DNA of 64,000 nt from Blepharisma stoltei (lineage: Eukaryota > Ciliophora > Heterotrichea > Heterotrichida > Blepharismidae): NCBI GenBank assembly GCA_914767885.1, contig CAJZBQ010000040.1, positions 1,050,935 to 1,114,934 on the forward strand, read 5' to 3'. How positions within the stretch are numbered: the first letter of the stretch is position 1; every line of letters starts with the position of its first letter. Positions 1 to 10,585 of the stretch are shown here, one piece after another. Below the pieces are notes generated by a model. The model made no database searches. It saw nothing but the letters and a program-made list of their open reading frames with translations, and was not told the origin of the DNA. The position numbers were made by a program, and so were the translations under genes.

Positions 1-3000
1 TCAAAGAAATCGAACAGCATATTCCTCAATTTAAACGAAATTTCAGCAGAAATTGTAAACACTGACCCATCTATAGAGATGAGTCCAGTTGCGTTTTCAA
101 GTTCTCCATATAAAAAATATTCTGAATTATTTTGTAATTCAGAGCTTACCAGACTTGATAAGGATCTTGATAAGTTCGAAATTGATTTACTCCAGTGATC
201 ATATTGAGGAAAAATTATTCTTTTGGGCCAATAAGTAAAATATATTATTTTCGAAAAAATGAGGGGAGTTAGAAAGTTTTAAAGCAGCTGATATTAGGGA
301 TTTTAAGCTGATCAGTCAAGTTTTTGAGAAATATCAGGAGTATATGGAAAATCTTGCAATTTGTGCTAAACAAAAAGATAATACGCTTGGAAATTGTATT
401 ATAAGAGGAGTTATTGGTTATAAAAAAGCATATCATAATATCAAAAAACATTTATGCCTTACTCCCCCCCCCCCCTCCGTGAGCGAACAAAAAAATTTTG
501 TTCGCTCACGGAGGGGGGGTTAATTTTTTTTTTTTAAAAAAAATTTATATATAAATTTTATAAAAAATATTTTTTTTTCGAAATTAAAAAAATCCTAATT
601 TGCAAAAATTGGGAAGCAAATATTAATTTAATTTTGCAAAATTTATGTTTAAAACGCAATTTGTTTAAAATTAAACAGAATTAGCTCTAGATTTCATTAT
701 ACTAATTATCACTTATATATCAAAAATTTTTTTCCATTAAAATTTTTTCTATTAAAAAAATTTTTGTTCACTCACGGAGGGTGGGTTTTTGGTCAAAAAA
801 TGGCGATTTTTCTAATGGTTTTGTTCGCTCACGGAGGGGGGGGGGGGAGTTAGCACATTGTATGTCTTTAATCTTCACATTATTTTTCTCAAGGTTTTTT
901 AACAAATAAAAAAATATAAAAAATATCGAGTCTTTTAAAAAATCAGAGAAGCATAACTCCAAAGAAGACTGAACCCAAACAGGAGCTTTACCGCTGAAAA
1001 TAATCGAAAAAACAAATGGAGGAGAAACCCCTGACCTCAATTTTCTCAAAGAACTAGGCGAAAAACTGCAAAACCTCAAATTCACCACAATCACAAGCCA
1101 GCTGTGAGACCTCTATGACTCATTATGCCAAATGCATACTGATGTCCCAAGCCCCATAGAAACCCCTGATTTTATGAAATTTGACGCCCAAGAAAAAGCT
1201 AAAGAGCTTGAAATCGGAGTTGCAAATTTAAAAAATGATTTAAAAATTAAATTTGAGAATGAAAGGATTAAAAAAGAAATTGAAGTCGCAGAAAAAGAAT
1301 GCCAAGCTGATTATATTGGATTAGAGCATAGAAAAGGATCGATTTTAGAAGGTATGCTGGAGAAAAAAGAATTAGAATTTCTCAAAATTAAGCGCAAGCA
1401 CGATTTTCTCCTTGAAGACAAAAAAAAGCTTGAAGAACAAATAAAGCTTAAAGACTCCAAAATCCAAGAACTGACTGAAGCTCTCGGCCTTAATGAAATT
1501 GTTGTTCTAAAAGTAAAAATAACTGAAATTTCCAATGAATTGAGATCAGAAAAAATCATAAATGAAATAGCCAAAGAAAAACTCGACAAAAATAAAATAG
1601 TCATAAGCAATTTAAAAAAAGAAAATGAGGGCTTAAAGATCAAACTTATAGGGAAGAGAAATAAAATTCAGCGAATAAAAGAGGATTATTTCCAAAAAAG
1701 TGTGCTATGGAGGATCGCTGAAGAAAAAAATAAGCAAATTGAAGATGCATGGTATCAACTTAATGGGAAAAAATTCGTATATATTGGAATTGATAGCGAT
1801 GAAATTATTAAAAAATATGGCCTTGAAAAAGCTAGGGAAAGCGATGAAGAAAGGATCGAAGGGTCAATTGTGAATTTTAATGAGAAAAAAGGAAGTAGAA
1901 ATGGATCTTATTCTCATCAAAAGGCAATGACGAATAGGAGCAGAGGAAGATCGACTTATTTGGATGAAAATTTAGAGGAAAATGATGATCCTAAAAGGAT
2001 TAGAATGAGGCAGGCATCTAAAAATGAAAAATTGTCAAAAAATTATGAAAAAGATGATATGAATAGAAGTTTGGACGAAAAAAATAGTTTGCTTCATGGC
2101 CATAGGACAGGAGATTGTGGGGAAATATCAAAAAAATTTTCAACTGAATTAGAGAGATTGAATGAGCTTTTAGAAAAAGCGGAAAAAGCATTAGTAATTA
2201 CACTAGATAAGGAGCAGATGATTTTATTTCAAAAATATAAAGATCTGCTGGGGTTAAAAGACAGTCATTACGATAGCTTCAGCGAAAACCTGAAAGCCAT
2301 ACTAATTCATGAATCACAGAATTTTGATAGCTTGCCTCATGTTGGCAAAAGTAAAAATCCTTCTACTTTAAAATAATTAATATGGTGGCGGCGACGAAAT
2401 ATGCCTTTGACGATACACCACTTTGATGCTAAATGGTTTTATAGCTTAATCCAAGGCCAAGACTTTATCCCTAATCCTTAGCTTGCCAAGAGTGGCCGTA
2501 TAGAGCGGCAGCCTTGGGAGTCAGTTGGTACCAATTCCGTTCCAGGCATTAGCTATAAGGGAGGTTTTGGACTACAGATTCTTTTTTCCTGGGTGTCTAC
2601 TTAGCAAACAGGGTCTAGTTGTTGCAAGCGCGCGGAGGCTTCAAATCTGGAAGATCTTAAGCCCGTTATCTTTAATCTTAATCTTCTACGTTAAAAAGCA
2701 AATTAAAGAAAACTTTTTTGACTTCTGAAAACCTAAATAAAACTTTGCCACATCCTCCCAAAATTAACTTACTCTCCCCCTCCGTGAGTGAACAAAACCA
2801 TTAGAAAAATCGCTATTTTTTGCCCAAAAACCCATCCTCCGTGAGTGAACAAAAAATTTTTTTAATAGAAAAATTTTTTATGGAAAAAAATTTTGATATA
2901 TAAATGATAATTAGTATAATGAAATCTAGAGCTAAATTCTATTTAATTTTGAACGAATTGCTTTTTAAAATATAAATTTTATAAATTAAATTAATATTTG

Positions 3001-3370
3001 CTTTCAAATTTTGAAAAAAAAAATTTTTTATAAAATTTATATATAAATTTTTTAAAAAAAAAAAATTAAGTCCGTGAGTGAACAAAACTTTTTTGTTCAC
3101 TCACGGAGGGGGGGGAGGGAGTTAGAAGAAATTCTTGAAGAAGAGAAAGAAGGGAAAATTCCTTCTTGCTTAGTATCAATTTTTAATAATAATGCAGAAT
3201 ACCAAGCTCTTTCCCCCACCTCTAGAAAGTTAATAAACCAGTGCATGAAAGACCACGACTATAAAAAATGTGGCCCAGACTGTGAGCACTTAAAAAGAGC
3301 TATGGCAATAAAAATAAAAATTATTGGAAAATTGTATCCTTTAAAAAGGATGACCATTGATTTTGATTAG
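1..3370 (+). CDS. large coiled-coil protein, 5' end outside window
   Basis: Unrecognised protein; from about 1200 to 2300 it is a long charged coiled coil (many K, E, L, I heptads), with basic S/R/K-rich linkers near 1900-2050. The frame is open at base 1. It reads 1-186, skips an IES (187-268), reads on to 458, skips an IES (459-849), and continues to a TAA at 900. From 910 a new open frame (W coded by TGA at 970 and 1108) runs through ATG 1132 to 2373; no ATG lies between 910 and 1132, so I infer that the two parts are one gene joined over a short TA-bounded IES or an intron I could not place. A retroposon (2374-2682) then follows, with the host frame resuming at 2683, and an IES (2769-3121). 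The gene ends at TAA 3370. The tail has a small Cys cluster (C-x4-C-x3-C). The link between the two halves is the weakest part. Confidence 0.55.
187..268 (+). mobile_element. short IES (82 bp), TTA-flanked, degenerate A family
   Basis: TTA at 187-189 and 269-271 flanks CTCC...GGGGAG ends. Removal of one TTA plus the insert joins codons for ...EIDL to ESFKAAD in frame and removes the TAA at 232. Confidence 0.75.
459..849 (+). mobile_element. A-family IES/MITE (391 bp), TTA target duplication
   Basis: TTA at 459-461 and 850-852. Termini are CTCCCC and GGGGAG. The motif GTTCNCTCACGGAGG occurs once inverted and once direct at the left hairpin (about 474-520), and twice direct at the right end (about 765-840). 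The A+T-rich core is nearly the same as in the other A copies. Confidence 0.9.
2374..2682 (+). mobile_element. SINE-like retroposon in coding sequence
   Basis: Flanked by a 14-bp imperfect target duplication CTTCTACnTTAAAA (2360-2373 and 2683-2696). It is GC-rich compared with its surroundings, starts near ATGGTGGCG, and ends in a CTTTAATCTTAATCTT tail. Removing one duplication plus the insert keeps the coiled-coil gene in frame (…STLK to SKLKK). Confidence 0.75.
2769..3121 (+). mobile_element. A-family IES/MITE (353 bp), reverse orientation
   Basis: TTA at 2769-2771 and 3122-3124 with CTCTCCCC and GGAGGGAG ends and four copies of the CCGTGAGTGAAC motif or its complement. Excision joins AAC TTA GAA in frame. 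Confidence 0.88.
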
Positions 3371-3500
3371 GTCTATGCTATAAAATTATTATAATTCTTT
3401 ATATATTTATAAGTCCCCGATACATGATAATATTTATAAATAATATATTGAATCACCCTATATTAATTTCTTTAATTTATTGTTGCGAAAATTCGCAAAC

Positions 3501-4079
3501 ATGATAACCATTTTAAAAAAGCAAGAAATGATGTCAATTTGTGGTATCAAGAGAGCTATCCATTCTTTTGACCAAAAATTCTGTAGCATAGTCAACAGGC
3601 ATACACAAGCCTGGGGAGTATTTCAATACATCATGGCTCTCTTTGCTAGTGCCTTCAACAATAAGCAGGCATTACTTCTATGGGGTTGTGTACTTTGGTA
3701 TTTGCCTTTAAACCCAGCATCAATTTTTGCTTGCGTGGGATTACCTGCTCTGACCCTCATTCTTACCTTGATTTCCAAAAAAGTTATTTCAAGGCCTAGG
3801 CCAGAAGCCTGCTCGAAGAGAACAGAAATCCTAAAATACAATCTGAGAGGAATAGAAAAAAACCATTCAATGCCATCTGGAGACTCTGCACAAGCTGCTT
3901 TATTCTGGAGCTTCTTACACCTTAACTTTGAATTTCCATTGTGGGTTTGCTTTATTATGACGGTCTCAACTATGTTTTCGAGAATTTACTATATGTGCCA
4001 TTTCCCTTCAGATACAATAATTGGGGCAATTCTTGGGACTTCGCTGGCTATAATATATACTAATCATATAATGATTTAA
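3501..4079 (+). CDS. PAP2-family lipid phosphate phosphatase
   Basis: Membrane phosphatase of the PAP2 superfamily, expected to dephosphorylate a lipid phosphate such as phosphatidate or a polyprenyl/sphingoid phosphate. The three signature motifs are visible: KKVISRPRP (motif 1), MPSGDSAQA (motif 2; Ser/Asp in place of the common SGH) and SRIYYMCHFPSD (motif 3, catalytic His). Several hydrophobic segments surround them. It is about 193 aa, typical of compact members. ATG 3501 is the first; a second lies at 3528. No intron and no insertion: one of the few unbroken genes here. The substrate is not predictable. Motif 2 lacks the usual His after Gly, which may affect activity. Confidence 0.85.
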   Translation: MITILKKQEMMSICGIKRAIHSFDQKFCSIVNRHTQAWGVFQYIMALFASAFNNKQALLLWGCVLWYLPLNPASIFACVGLPALTLILTLISKKVISRPRPEACSKRTEILKYNLRGIEKNHSMPSGDSAQAALFWSFLHLNFEFPLWVCFIMTVSTMFSRIYYMCHFPSDTIIGAILGTSLAIIYTNHIMI

Positions 4080-4177
4080 TCGCCTCATAGCTTTTAGAAA
4101 ACTTAGGCCTTGTCTTAATTTTAAGCAAAATCAATAAATATAATTGCTATATACAATGATAATATTTAAAAATTTTT

Positions 4178-4243
4178 CACTCCTTCCTCTCTCAGTGAGT
4201 AAAGAAAAAAATTTTGTTTGCTCATGGAAGGAGGGGGAGTAAG
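4178..4243. repeat. short hairpin remnant of an A-family element
   Basis: CACTCCTTCC at the left, GGAAGGAGGGGGAG at the right, and inverted TCAGTGAGTAAA/TTTGCTCATGG arms between; intergenic, no core. It looks like the terminal hairpin alone. Confidence 0.6.
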
Positions 4244-4359
4244 AAAATACCATTATTTGATAATTATTAGCCAATTAATACAATACTTGCATTTAAGATT
4301 GCTGGAAGAATCAATTATTTCTCAAACTTCCAATTGAATCAATTTGTATTAAATTAATT

Positions 4360-5788
4360 TTACTTGACTCTTGTGCACACCATTTCACTTAAACTTTCTA
4401 AACTCTCTTTTACTTCTGAATTGGGCAGAAGTTCTTTCAAAGGGCCCCAAGCTTCATCTTTCAGTCTAATCGCCATATTTTTGGCATAATCAATTGCATC
4501 GGTGCTGTTTATTATATCAAGCGCCTCATTAACTAATCCTATATCATTTGTATGCATAGCTAAAATCTCATTAAGCCTTTCAGCTTTATTCTTAGACTGC
4601 GAAATAGCTCTTATTATTATCAGCGTTTTTTTGCCTTCTGTAATATCTTCACCCAAAAAATTTCTCCCTTCTTTATATACTGGGCTTACAAGATTTAGTA
4701 TATCATCCATAATTTGAAAAGAAACGCCTATTTTTTCAGCATAATGTATAAGTGCGCTAGAAACTGCATCATCGTGGCCGAAATAGCTTAATGCAAATTT
4801 CACTGACATTCGGACGAGGACTGAGGTTTTATTGAAAACCATACGATAATATTGTTCTTCTGAAGGAATATAAAATTTATTATTATTTCATGATATATCA
4901 GTGCATTGTCCTAGATGCAGCTGAAGCATTTCTTCACTATAAGTTTTCAGGATTTTTTCTTTACGTGTAATATCAATTGCCAGATCATGAATTATCCTTA
5001 ATCACGCCTCCGTGAGCGAGCAAACCGTTGGAAAAATCTATTTTTCCCTCCATGAGCGAACAAGAGATTTTTTTAATATAAAATTTTTTATGAAAAAAAT
5101 TTTGATATTAAGTGATAATTATTATAATTAAATCTCTAGCTTTTCTGTTTAGTTTAAAACAAATCACGTTTTTTAAAATATAAATTTTTATAAATTAAAT
5201 TAGAATTTGTTTTGAAATTATTTCGAATTAAATCCTAAATTTGAAGAAAAAAAATTACTATAAAATTTTATATATATTTTTTTTAGAAAACAATTAGCTC
5301 CCTCAGTGAACTTAAAATGTTTTTGTTCCCTCATGGAAAGGAGTTAGAGGAAGAAAATACATAAAATTCCCACAGTTAAGTGCAATGTCAAGTCCATATA
5401 TTTTATAAGTACTCGGGAGCCCTCGTCTTTTTTCGCTTTTGTCTTCAATGTCATCACATATTAATGAAGCATTATGTATAACTTCAATAGAATGTGCCAG
5501 CGGTAAAATTTCTCTAGGATCATGCTGGAAAATGTCAGCAGTTAAAAGACATAAAGACCCTCTCCACATTTTTCCCCTTCTATCAAGGATATTATATGAA
5601 GGCTCACATATGCTTTTTGAGATGCTGGTGATATCATAATCATTTGAAGGGAAATCAATCAGTTTTGATAATTGAGAATGGTGATTTAGGGTTCGAGGCA
5701 AGTACGCTTCTAAGAAATCAGAGCTGCTGAGCATATCTGTGTACTTTTTGAGAGCTGAGGAATAGAAGCGCTTGATATGATTAAACAT
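4360..5788 (-). CDS. polyprenyl diphosphate synthase, GGPP synthase type
   Basis: Trans-prenyltransferase making geranylgeranyl- or farnesyl-PP. The N-terminal half (5788-5344) holds the first Asp motif, CDDIEDKSEKRRGLPS, which strongly resembles metazoan GGPS1. An A-family IES (4998-5343) interrupts it. After removal the frame continues ...FMYFLPLRIIHDLA and reaches LHLGQCTDISW, the conserved GQxxDIxW motif, whose Trp is TGA. The second Asp motif is FQIMDDILNL with GEDITEGKKTL. Total about 360 aa, slightly longer than human GGPS1. The chain-length choice (C15 or C20) is inferred from overall similarity only. Confidence 0.9.
4998..5343 (-). mobile_element. A-family IES (346 bp) in GGPP synthase
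   Basis: TTA at 4998-5000 and 5344-5346. The left end is degenerate (ATCACGCCTCCGTGAGC), the right end GGAAAGGAG. Orientation is reversed relative to the 459 copy (tandem motif pair at the left, hairpin at the right). Excision joins ctt cct cta agg in frame. Confidence 0.88.
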
Positions 5789-5934
5789 TTTTATATTGCG
5801 ATGTATAAATATAATAGAAAAATAAGATGATATTGGTTTGGATTTTTATTTATATAAGAAATGAGCATAATTAATTTATTTTTCTATTTAAATATATTCA
5901 AGTTTTATAAATAATTCTAAGACATTTATAAACA

Positions 5935-6405
5935 ATGTCTCAAACTGTAAAGCATTCCCATATAAAAAACTACTACAAGATCAAACCAAGGATGCAGCTT
6001 TGTTTTACTCCTTCAAATAATAGAGCGGTGGTTTCTAGTGCATCAAATCAATCAAATGCAATCAACACTGAGAGTCACCAAACAATCTCTTCTTTTGCAA
6101 AACTTGCAAAAAATGAAAATACGATGATTTTTGAGCGAAATGAAGACGTTATGAAAAGAATTTATTTAAATCATAAAATACACAAAAAACCATTGGAGTT
6201 ACTACCTAAAAAAATAAATTATAGGCTATTGACCATAGAGAAGCCACTTTTAAATCGAACAAAAATTCAAGATACCTTTGACTTGAATTTATCACAAAAA
6301 AATGAATTAAAAAAGAGATGCAGGTCGACTTCCCAAGAAAAAAGAAATTCTTTGAAGTACAGTTTGCTGACGCCTTTGAGAAAGAATAGACTAGAAGTTT
6401 TGTAA
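5935..6405 (+). CDS. small basic protein of unknown function
   Basis: 156 aa, rich in K, R, N and S, with no transmembrane segment and no motif I recognise. ATG 5935 follows an AT-rich gap of 146 bp after the divergent GGPP synthase start. Uninterrupted. Codon use resembles its neighbours, so I treat it as real. Confidence 0.6.
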   Translation: MSQTVKHSHIKNYYKIKPRMQLCFTPSNNRAVVSSASNQSNAINTESHQTISSFAKLAKNENTMIFERNEDVMKRIYLNHKIHKKPLELLPKKINYRLLTIEKPLLNRTKIQDTFDLNLSQKNELKKRCRSTSQEKRNSLKYSLLTPLRKNRLEVL

Positions 6406-6592
6406 CTTTAATTTTTATCAATTTTAATTGAAAAATCGTCGTTATTTTAATTTATTGTTAATTTATTCTATTTAGTTCTAATTTCTTATCCAGAAAAATT
6501 TTCAACAAATTCTTGTAGATGGAAAAATATGATAATATTAGTAAGAATTATTCTATAATTTAGCCTTGTGTAAAATATTATAGGTATATATA

Positions 6593-8285
6593 TTACAGCT
6601 CTTTTTTATTTTCTATAATTTCACACTTTTCTAATTCTTGGAGCTTCAAAAACTCTTTTGCTGGGGTCTTAGCAATATGTAAGAAATTAATAATAACAGG
6701 CGTCAAGTAGCAGTGTATTACCCCGCAGCAATAATGAAGAGTGCATATCAATAAAATTCTTCAAAAATCGTCTGTGAATTTTATTATCAAAATATCAGAA
6801 ACCTTCATTGTACCCATGATGCCGACGTTGAAAAACATTGACAAAAAAACTAACCCATAACTAAATTTCGGTTTTTCCTTTTCTTTAACTCCCCCCCATC
6901 CTTGATCGAACGACTCGCCATTGTTCGATCAAGGAGGGGGGGGTTAAAAAACAAATTTTTTGGGAAAAAAATTTTATATATAAAATGAAAAATATATATA
7001 TATTTTTTTATTTACTTTTAAATAAGAGGGTTAAGAGTATTTAATAATTATTTTTACAGCAAAAAATTGAATAATTTCATAAAAATACCAATTTTTAATA
7101 TTTTGATTTATTAGTCACACCTTTAAACTGTATAAATTTTAATTTGTTCCTTATTGAATTAATTTTTTTTTTTAAATTTTAAAGAATCTCTATTTTATTA
7201 GATTATTGAGTTTTTAAGCCTGGTTGATGACTAAATAACTTCAGGTGGTTGATTCCGAAGCTTTCTGTCGTCTCAAAGTCTCTGAAAACAACTTCATTAT
7301 GTACATCTTCCCAAGCTTTTGATAACTAATATATTTTTTTATATATATAAAAATTTGCATGATATGAAAATCGTTCGATCAAAGGATGGGGGTTAATTTC
7401 CCCAAATTTTTAGGAATTTTTACAGTCAATCGTGGGATCAAGGATGGGGGGAGTAAGTATAAAAAGTCCCATAATCATCCCAGCTACTAAACACACCAAA
7501 GCTGCATCTGTAAAATTTTCATATACAGCATCATTAACAGTTAGCTCATTTCCACATTGGACTTGAAAATTAATAGACCATGAATCATTTCATTTACTTT
7601 TCCTATAAAATGCTGTTATAATTGACGCTGCTATAAACCCAATCATTATTATATGACTCTTTATTACTACTGATATATCATTTGGTATCTTATATATTCA
7701 AGCATAAACTTTTGGATGTAAGACAATACTAGCCACTAATCCAGCAAAAATATACCCTAAAATCACTTGAAAATAAAAATGAGCACCAAGAAAAATTCGA
7801 TCAATTGCAGTAATCATTAACCCGCACAGCATTATCATCACTTTTTTTGAATTTTGATTTCCTGACCTGAGCCACATTATTCCCAGTACCAATAATCCAG
7901 CTCCTGCAGATAAAGCATGCGCAGAAGGCGTCCCAAAATCTTCAGGGCATTGGATTCCTTTTATTTCTGAATATTTCCAAAATGGTCTTGGGTGGCCGAA
8001 CAAAATTTTAAGAAATCCTGACAGTGCAACCCCGAAAAGGGACGCAATAAGTCCTATTAAGCCAGTTTCCCTATTCCCTATCAGATAAAGAGTCCCAGCT
8101 ATCACAATGCAGCAAACGCTAGTAATCTCTCCTATAATTTCAAAAAAAATATCAAAAATCGGGTTTCTAAAGGACTGCATCCATATTGTTAAATCCCTGC
8201 TTGACTCTTCCAGCCTCTCTTGTTCATAAATTTGCAAAAAAGTCAGAAAAACCGCTATAAGACTTATAAGGAAAACGCAGCCCAT
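6593..8285 (-). CDS. PAP2-superfamily multipass membrane protein
   Basis: Polytopic membrane phosphatase-like protein. An N-terminal hydrophobic segment comes first, then KILFGHPRPFWK (motif 1), GTPSAHALSAG (motif 2, SxxH) and DRIFLGAHFYFQVILG (motif 3), the arrangement of glucose-6-phosphatase and dolichyl/sphingosine phosphatases. Two TGA Trp codons follow in the loop after motif 3 (about 7683 and 7590). A B-family IES (6886-7453) then interrupts, and the frame continues into further hydrophobic helices and a Lys/Glu-rich tail ending at TAA 6593-6595. The last third has no family assignment from me. Without IES removal the protein would stop inside the element. Confidence 0.85.
6886..7453 (-). 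mobile_element. B-family IES (568 bp), TAA target duplication
   Basis: TAA at 6886-6888 and 7454-7456. Ends are CTCCCCCCC and GGGGGGAG, as in family A, but the identity motif is TTCGATCAAGGATGG: inverted then direct in a hairpin at the left (about 6897-6937), and two direct copies at the right (about 7372-7395, 7428-7450). Excision restores the PAP2 frame. Confidence 0.88.
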
Positions 8286-8314
8286 TTCTGCAACTAAATA
8301 ATTTTACCTTAAAA

Positions 8315-9178
8315 ATGCAGCAGCATTTTTTCCATTTCGGGACTGGAGATCCTATAATCTGACTGCATGGGTTTCTAGGAAATGGGCTGAATATAAGTGG
8401 GCTGGCAAGAGGAATTCATGGGAGTCATTATTTATTGGACGCAAGAAATCATGGGAGATCTTTTCATTCTTTAGGGATGGGTTATGATTTACTGGCAAAA
8501 GATTTGTTTGAGTTTATGGATTTGCATGAGATTAAATATGCGTCAATTGTAGGGTATTCTATGGGAGCTAAAACAGCGATATACGCAAGTGGGCTGCAGC
8601 CATGAAGATTTATACTTTATAAAGGTGAATTTATTAAAACAATATTTTTTTAGAAAAATTGGACAATTATTTTTATAAAAAATAATAAAGTAGTCGTAAT
8701 TGATGCTGCTCCTGTAGATTACACAAATATTCTTACCAGTCACTATGAAAATCTGTATTCTTATTTGTATTTTATGAAAGACTTGAAATTAGAAGGCAAG
8801 CATAGAAAAGAATACGAAGAAGAAATTGACAAAAAATTCAAAAATCCTATCATCACAAGCTTAATTTCGTCTAATTTGAGGATGAATGGGGCAAATAGCT
8901 TTGAGTGAAGAGTAAATGTGGACTATTTAATTGAAGGACTCAAAGAAATACCAAAATGAGAGGAAAATGACAGAAGCTTTGATGGCCCAGCTATGGCTAT
9001 TGTTGGGGAAAAATCAAGGCACACATGTGAGTTCCCTGGAATTGATGTGAAAGATTTGTATTCTAAATATTTGCCTGAGTTGCAAATAGAAGTGATTTTA
9101 GGGACTGGGCATTACTTGTATATAGAAAAAAGCAAAGAAGTTCAAGAAGCATTGAGTGATTTTCTCAGTAAATTCTAA
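8315..9178 (+). CDS. alpha/beta hydrolase, ABHD11-like
   Basis: Serine hydrolase resembling mitochondrial ABHD11. Visible: oxyanion loop LHGFLGN (its preceding Trp is TGA), LDARNHGRSFHS, nucleophile elbow GYSMGAKTA, the IDAAPVDY strand (compare IDISPV in ABHD11), FEWRVNVDYL with TGA for W, and the C-terminal catalytic His in GTGHYLYIEKS. A 63-bp TA-type IES (8610-8672) containing a TAG lies just after LQPWRF; removal gives RFIKNNKVVVIDAAP. About 266 aa, as expected. The start overlaps the divergent PAP2 gene promoter: the ATGs are 30 bp apart. Confidence 0.88.
8610..8672 (+). mobile_element. 63-bp IES, TTATA repeat
   Basis: TTATA at 8610-8614 and 8673-8677. The insert is very A+T-rich and contains an in-frame TAG. 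It lies between beta strand residues that are adjacent in ABHD11 homologues. Confidence 0.75.
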
Positions 9179-9427
9179 TGAAGGCATTCCTAGGAAAAAA
9201 TAAACATAGCTCCCCTCCGCATTTTTAATTAAAATTTATCTTAAAAATGAGATCATTTTCAAATATTTGTTTTAGCCATATAAAATTATAATGAAGAGGT
9301 AACAAATTTTATCAATATAAAAACTAGCACTAAATAATTAATATGTTAGATTTTATTTATTCAAATTCTATAATTAAAAGAATATTGATTTATTCAACTT
9401 TTAATAAACTATTTGCAACCAAAAGAC

Positions 9428-10110
9428 ATGAGCAAGTTCAGGAAGCCGATTTTTACCACAAATCTAGATCCTTATGACGCTGTCGTTCCGAAGCGTCCAC
9501 AAACTACTCAGTCAAAGCAGAGAAAACACCATAGCAATTTCCAAAAAATCAAAATTCCACCTTTGAAGCTAAAAACAAGTGAATTTTGATATCCTCAGAA
9601 TAAAACTAAAGACGAAATTTCTCCTACATCATTATTCGAAATTAATGGATTCGTGCTACCGATTTTGAGTATGAAAACAAATTCTAATTCTTCCCTCCGT
9701 GAGTACACAATTTTTTGCTCGCTATGGAGGGTTAACTTTTTTTCCAAAATTTGTAATTTTGATGTAAAAGCGTTATGTTTCAGAATAAACTGTTTAAAAT
9801 CTAAGATTTTAGTGATTAGTATTTATACACCCAGTATTTTAGAGAAAAATAATAATAATTATTATTTTTGCTCGCTAATTGAGAAAGTGTTCCCCAAAAC
9901 AGGATTTTTCCAATAGTTCTTCTTCCCAAGAAGGGGATTAAGGAAAATCATAAAAAGTTGCAAAAATCAAGGCCTTTCTCATCAGCACAAATAACAAGCC
10001 CGGCTCGAAAGTCAATGGAAAGGATTTGGAAAGCCTCACTTCAATCTAACAAATCCTACTTTAGGATGAAAAATAGAATTGATTCCGAAGGGTGCTTAAT
10101 GGAAAAATAA
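9428..10110 (+). CDS. basic hypothetical protein with IES
   Basis: Starts MSKFRKPIFTTNLDPYDAVV; rich in K, S, Q and P, with one TGA Trp (near 9588). A degenerate A-type IES (9685-9938) divides it, after which the frame resumes as SKENHKKLQKSRPFSSAQ and ends at TAA 10108-10110. About 142 aa after removal. No domain recognised; low complexity suggests a disordered or cytoskeletal protein. The support is the restored frame. Confidence 0.65.
9685..9938 (+). mobile_element. degenerate A-family IES (254 bp), TAA repeat
   Basis: TAA at 9685-9687 and 9939-9941. TTCTTCCCTCCGTGAG at the left, AAGAAGGGGAT at the right. One internal CTATGGAGGGTTAA remains of the left hairpin. Confidence 0.75.
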
Positions 10111-10585
10111 ATTTGAGAATAACACTGCGATGAATTCAATTGAATAGAATAAATAATTAATATCAATATAAAACTCCAAAATATCTTAAACTGGGAACTA
10201 AAAATTTTTGATGACAATACAAAATTTTGCAGAGTAAAAAATGGATAATGTTACACAACGTTTGCTAATATATCAATTATACGTCTATCAAATAAAATAA
10301 ATACAGAAAATGAGCAATCACTACTATGCATTAATATGAGAATGATTTTTCAAACTCCAAAAAATAGAAGAAAAGCATACAAAAGGAGAATAAGCTTATT
10401 TTTTCTAATTGTGCAAATCAATTATTCACAGTTTATTTTTTTAATCAAAAGCATCTATATTTAATAGAAATCTTGAAAATAATTTATTATCTAAGATTTA
10501 GCTTAAATTTTTTCATGTCTGGATTATCTATCACGTCATTATTTTACTTGCAAAATCTACCATAATTTCCATAAAAATAACTTCA
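10111..10585 (+). other. gene-poor stretch with coding-like fragments
   Basis: 475 bp, A+T-rich. Short stretches (about 10190-10450) read like protein, but stops break them and I cannot join them by 15-nt introns or TA pairs. It may be an unresolved or decayed gene. Confidence 0.3.

Noticed and set aside
459-850. CRISPR-like array from repeated GTTCACTCACGGAGG
   Set aside because: The four copies are in mixed orientation at fixed positions within each element, with no regular spacers; this is transposon end structure in a eukaryote.
768-1094. Minus-strand ORF of 108 aa covering an IES end and upstream sequence
   Set aside because: It reads through the A-element terminus and is antisense to an open plus frame with TGA Trp codons; a shadow.
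4360-5788. Two separate half genes for prenyl synthase
   Set aside because: The halves hold the two complementary Asp motifs and join in frame through GQxxDIW once the IES is removed.
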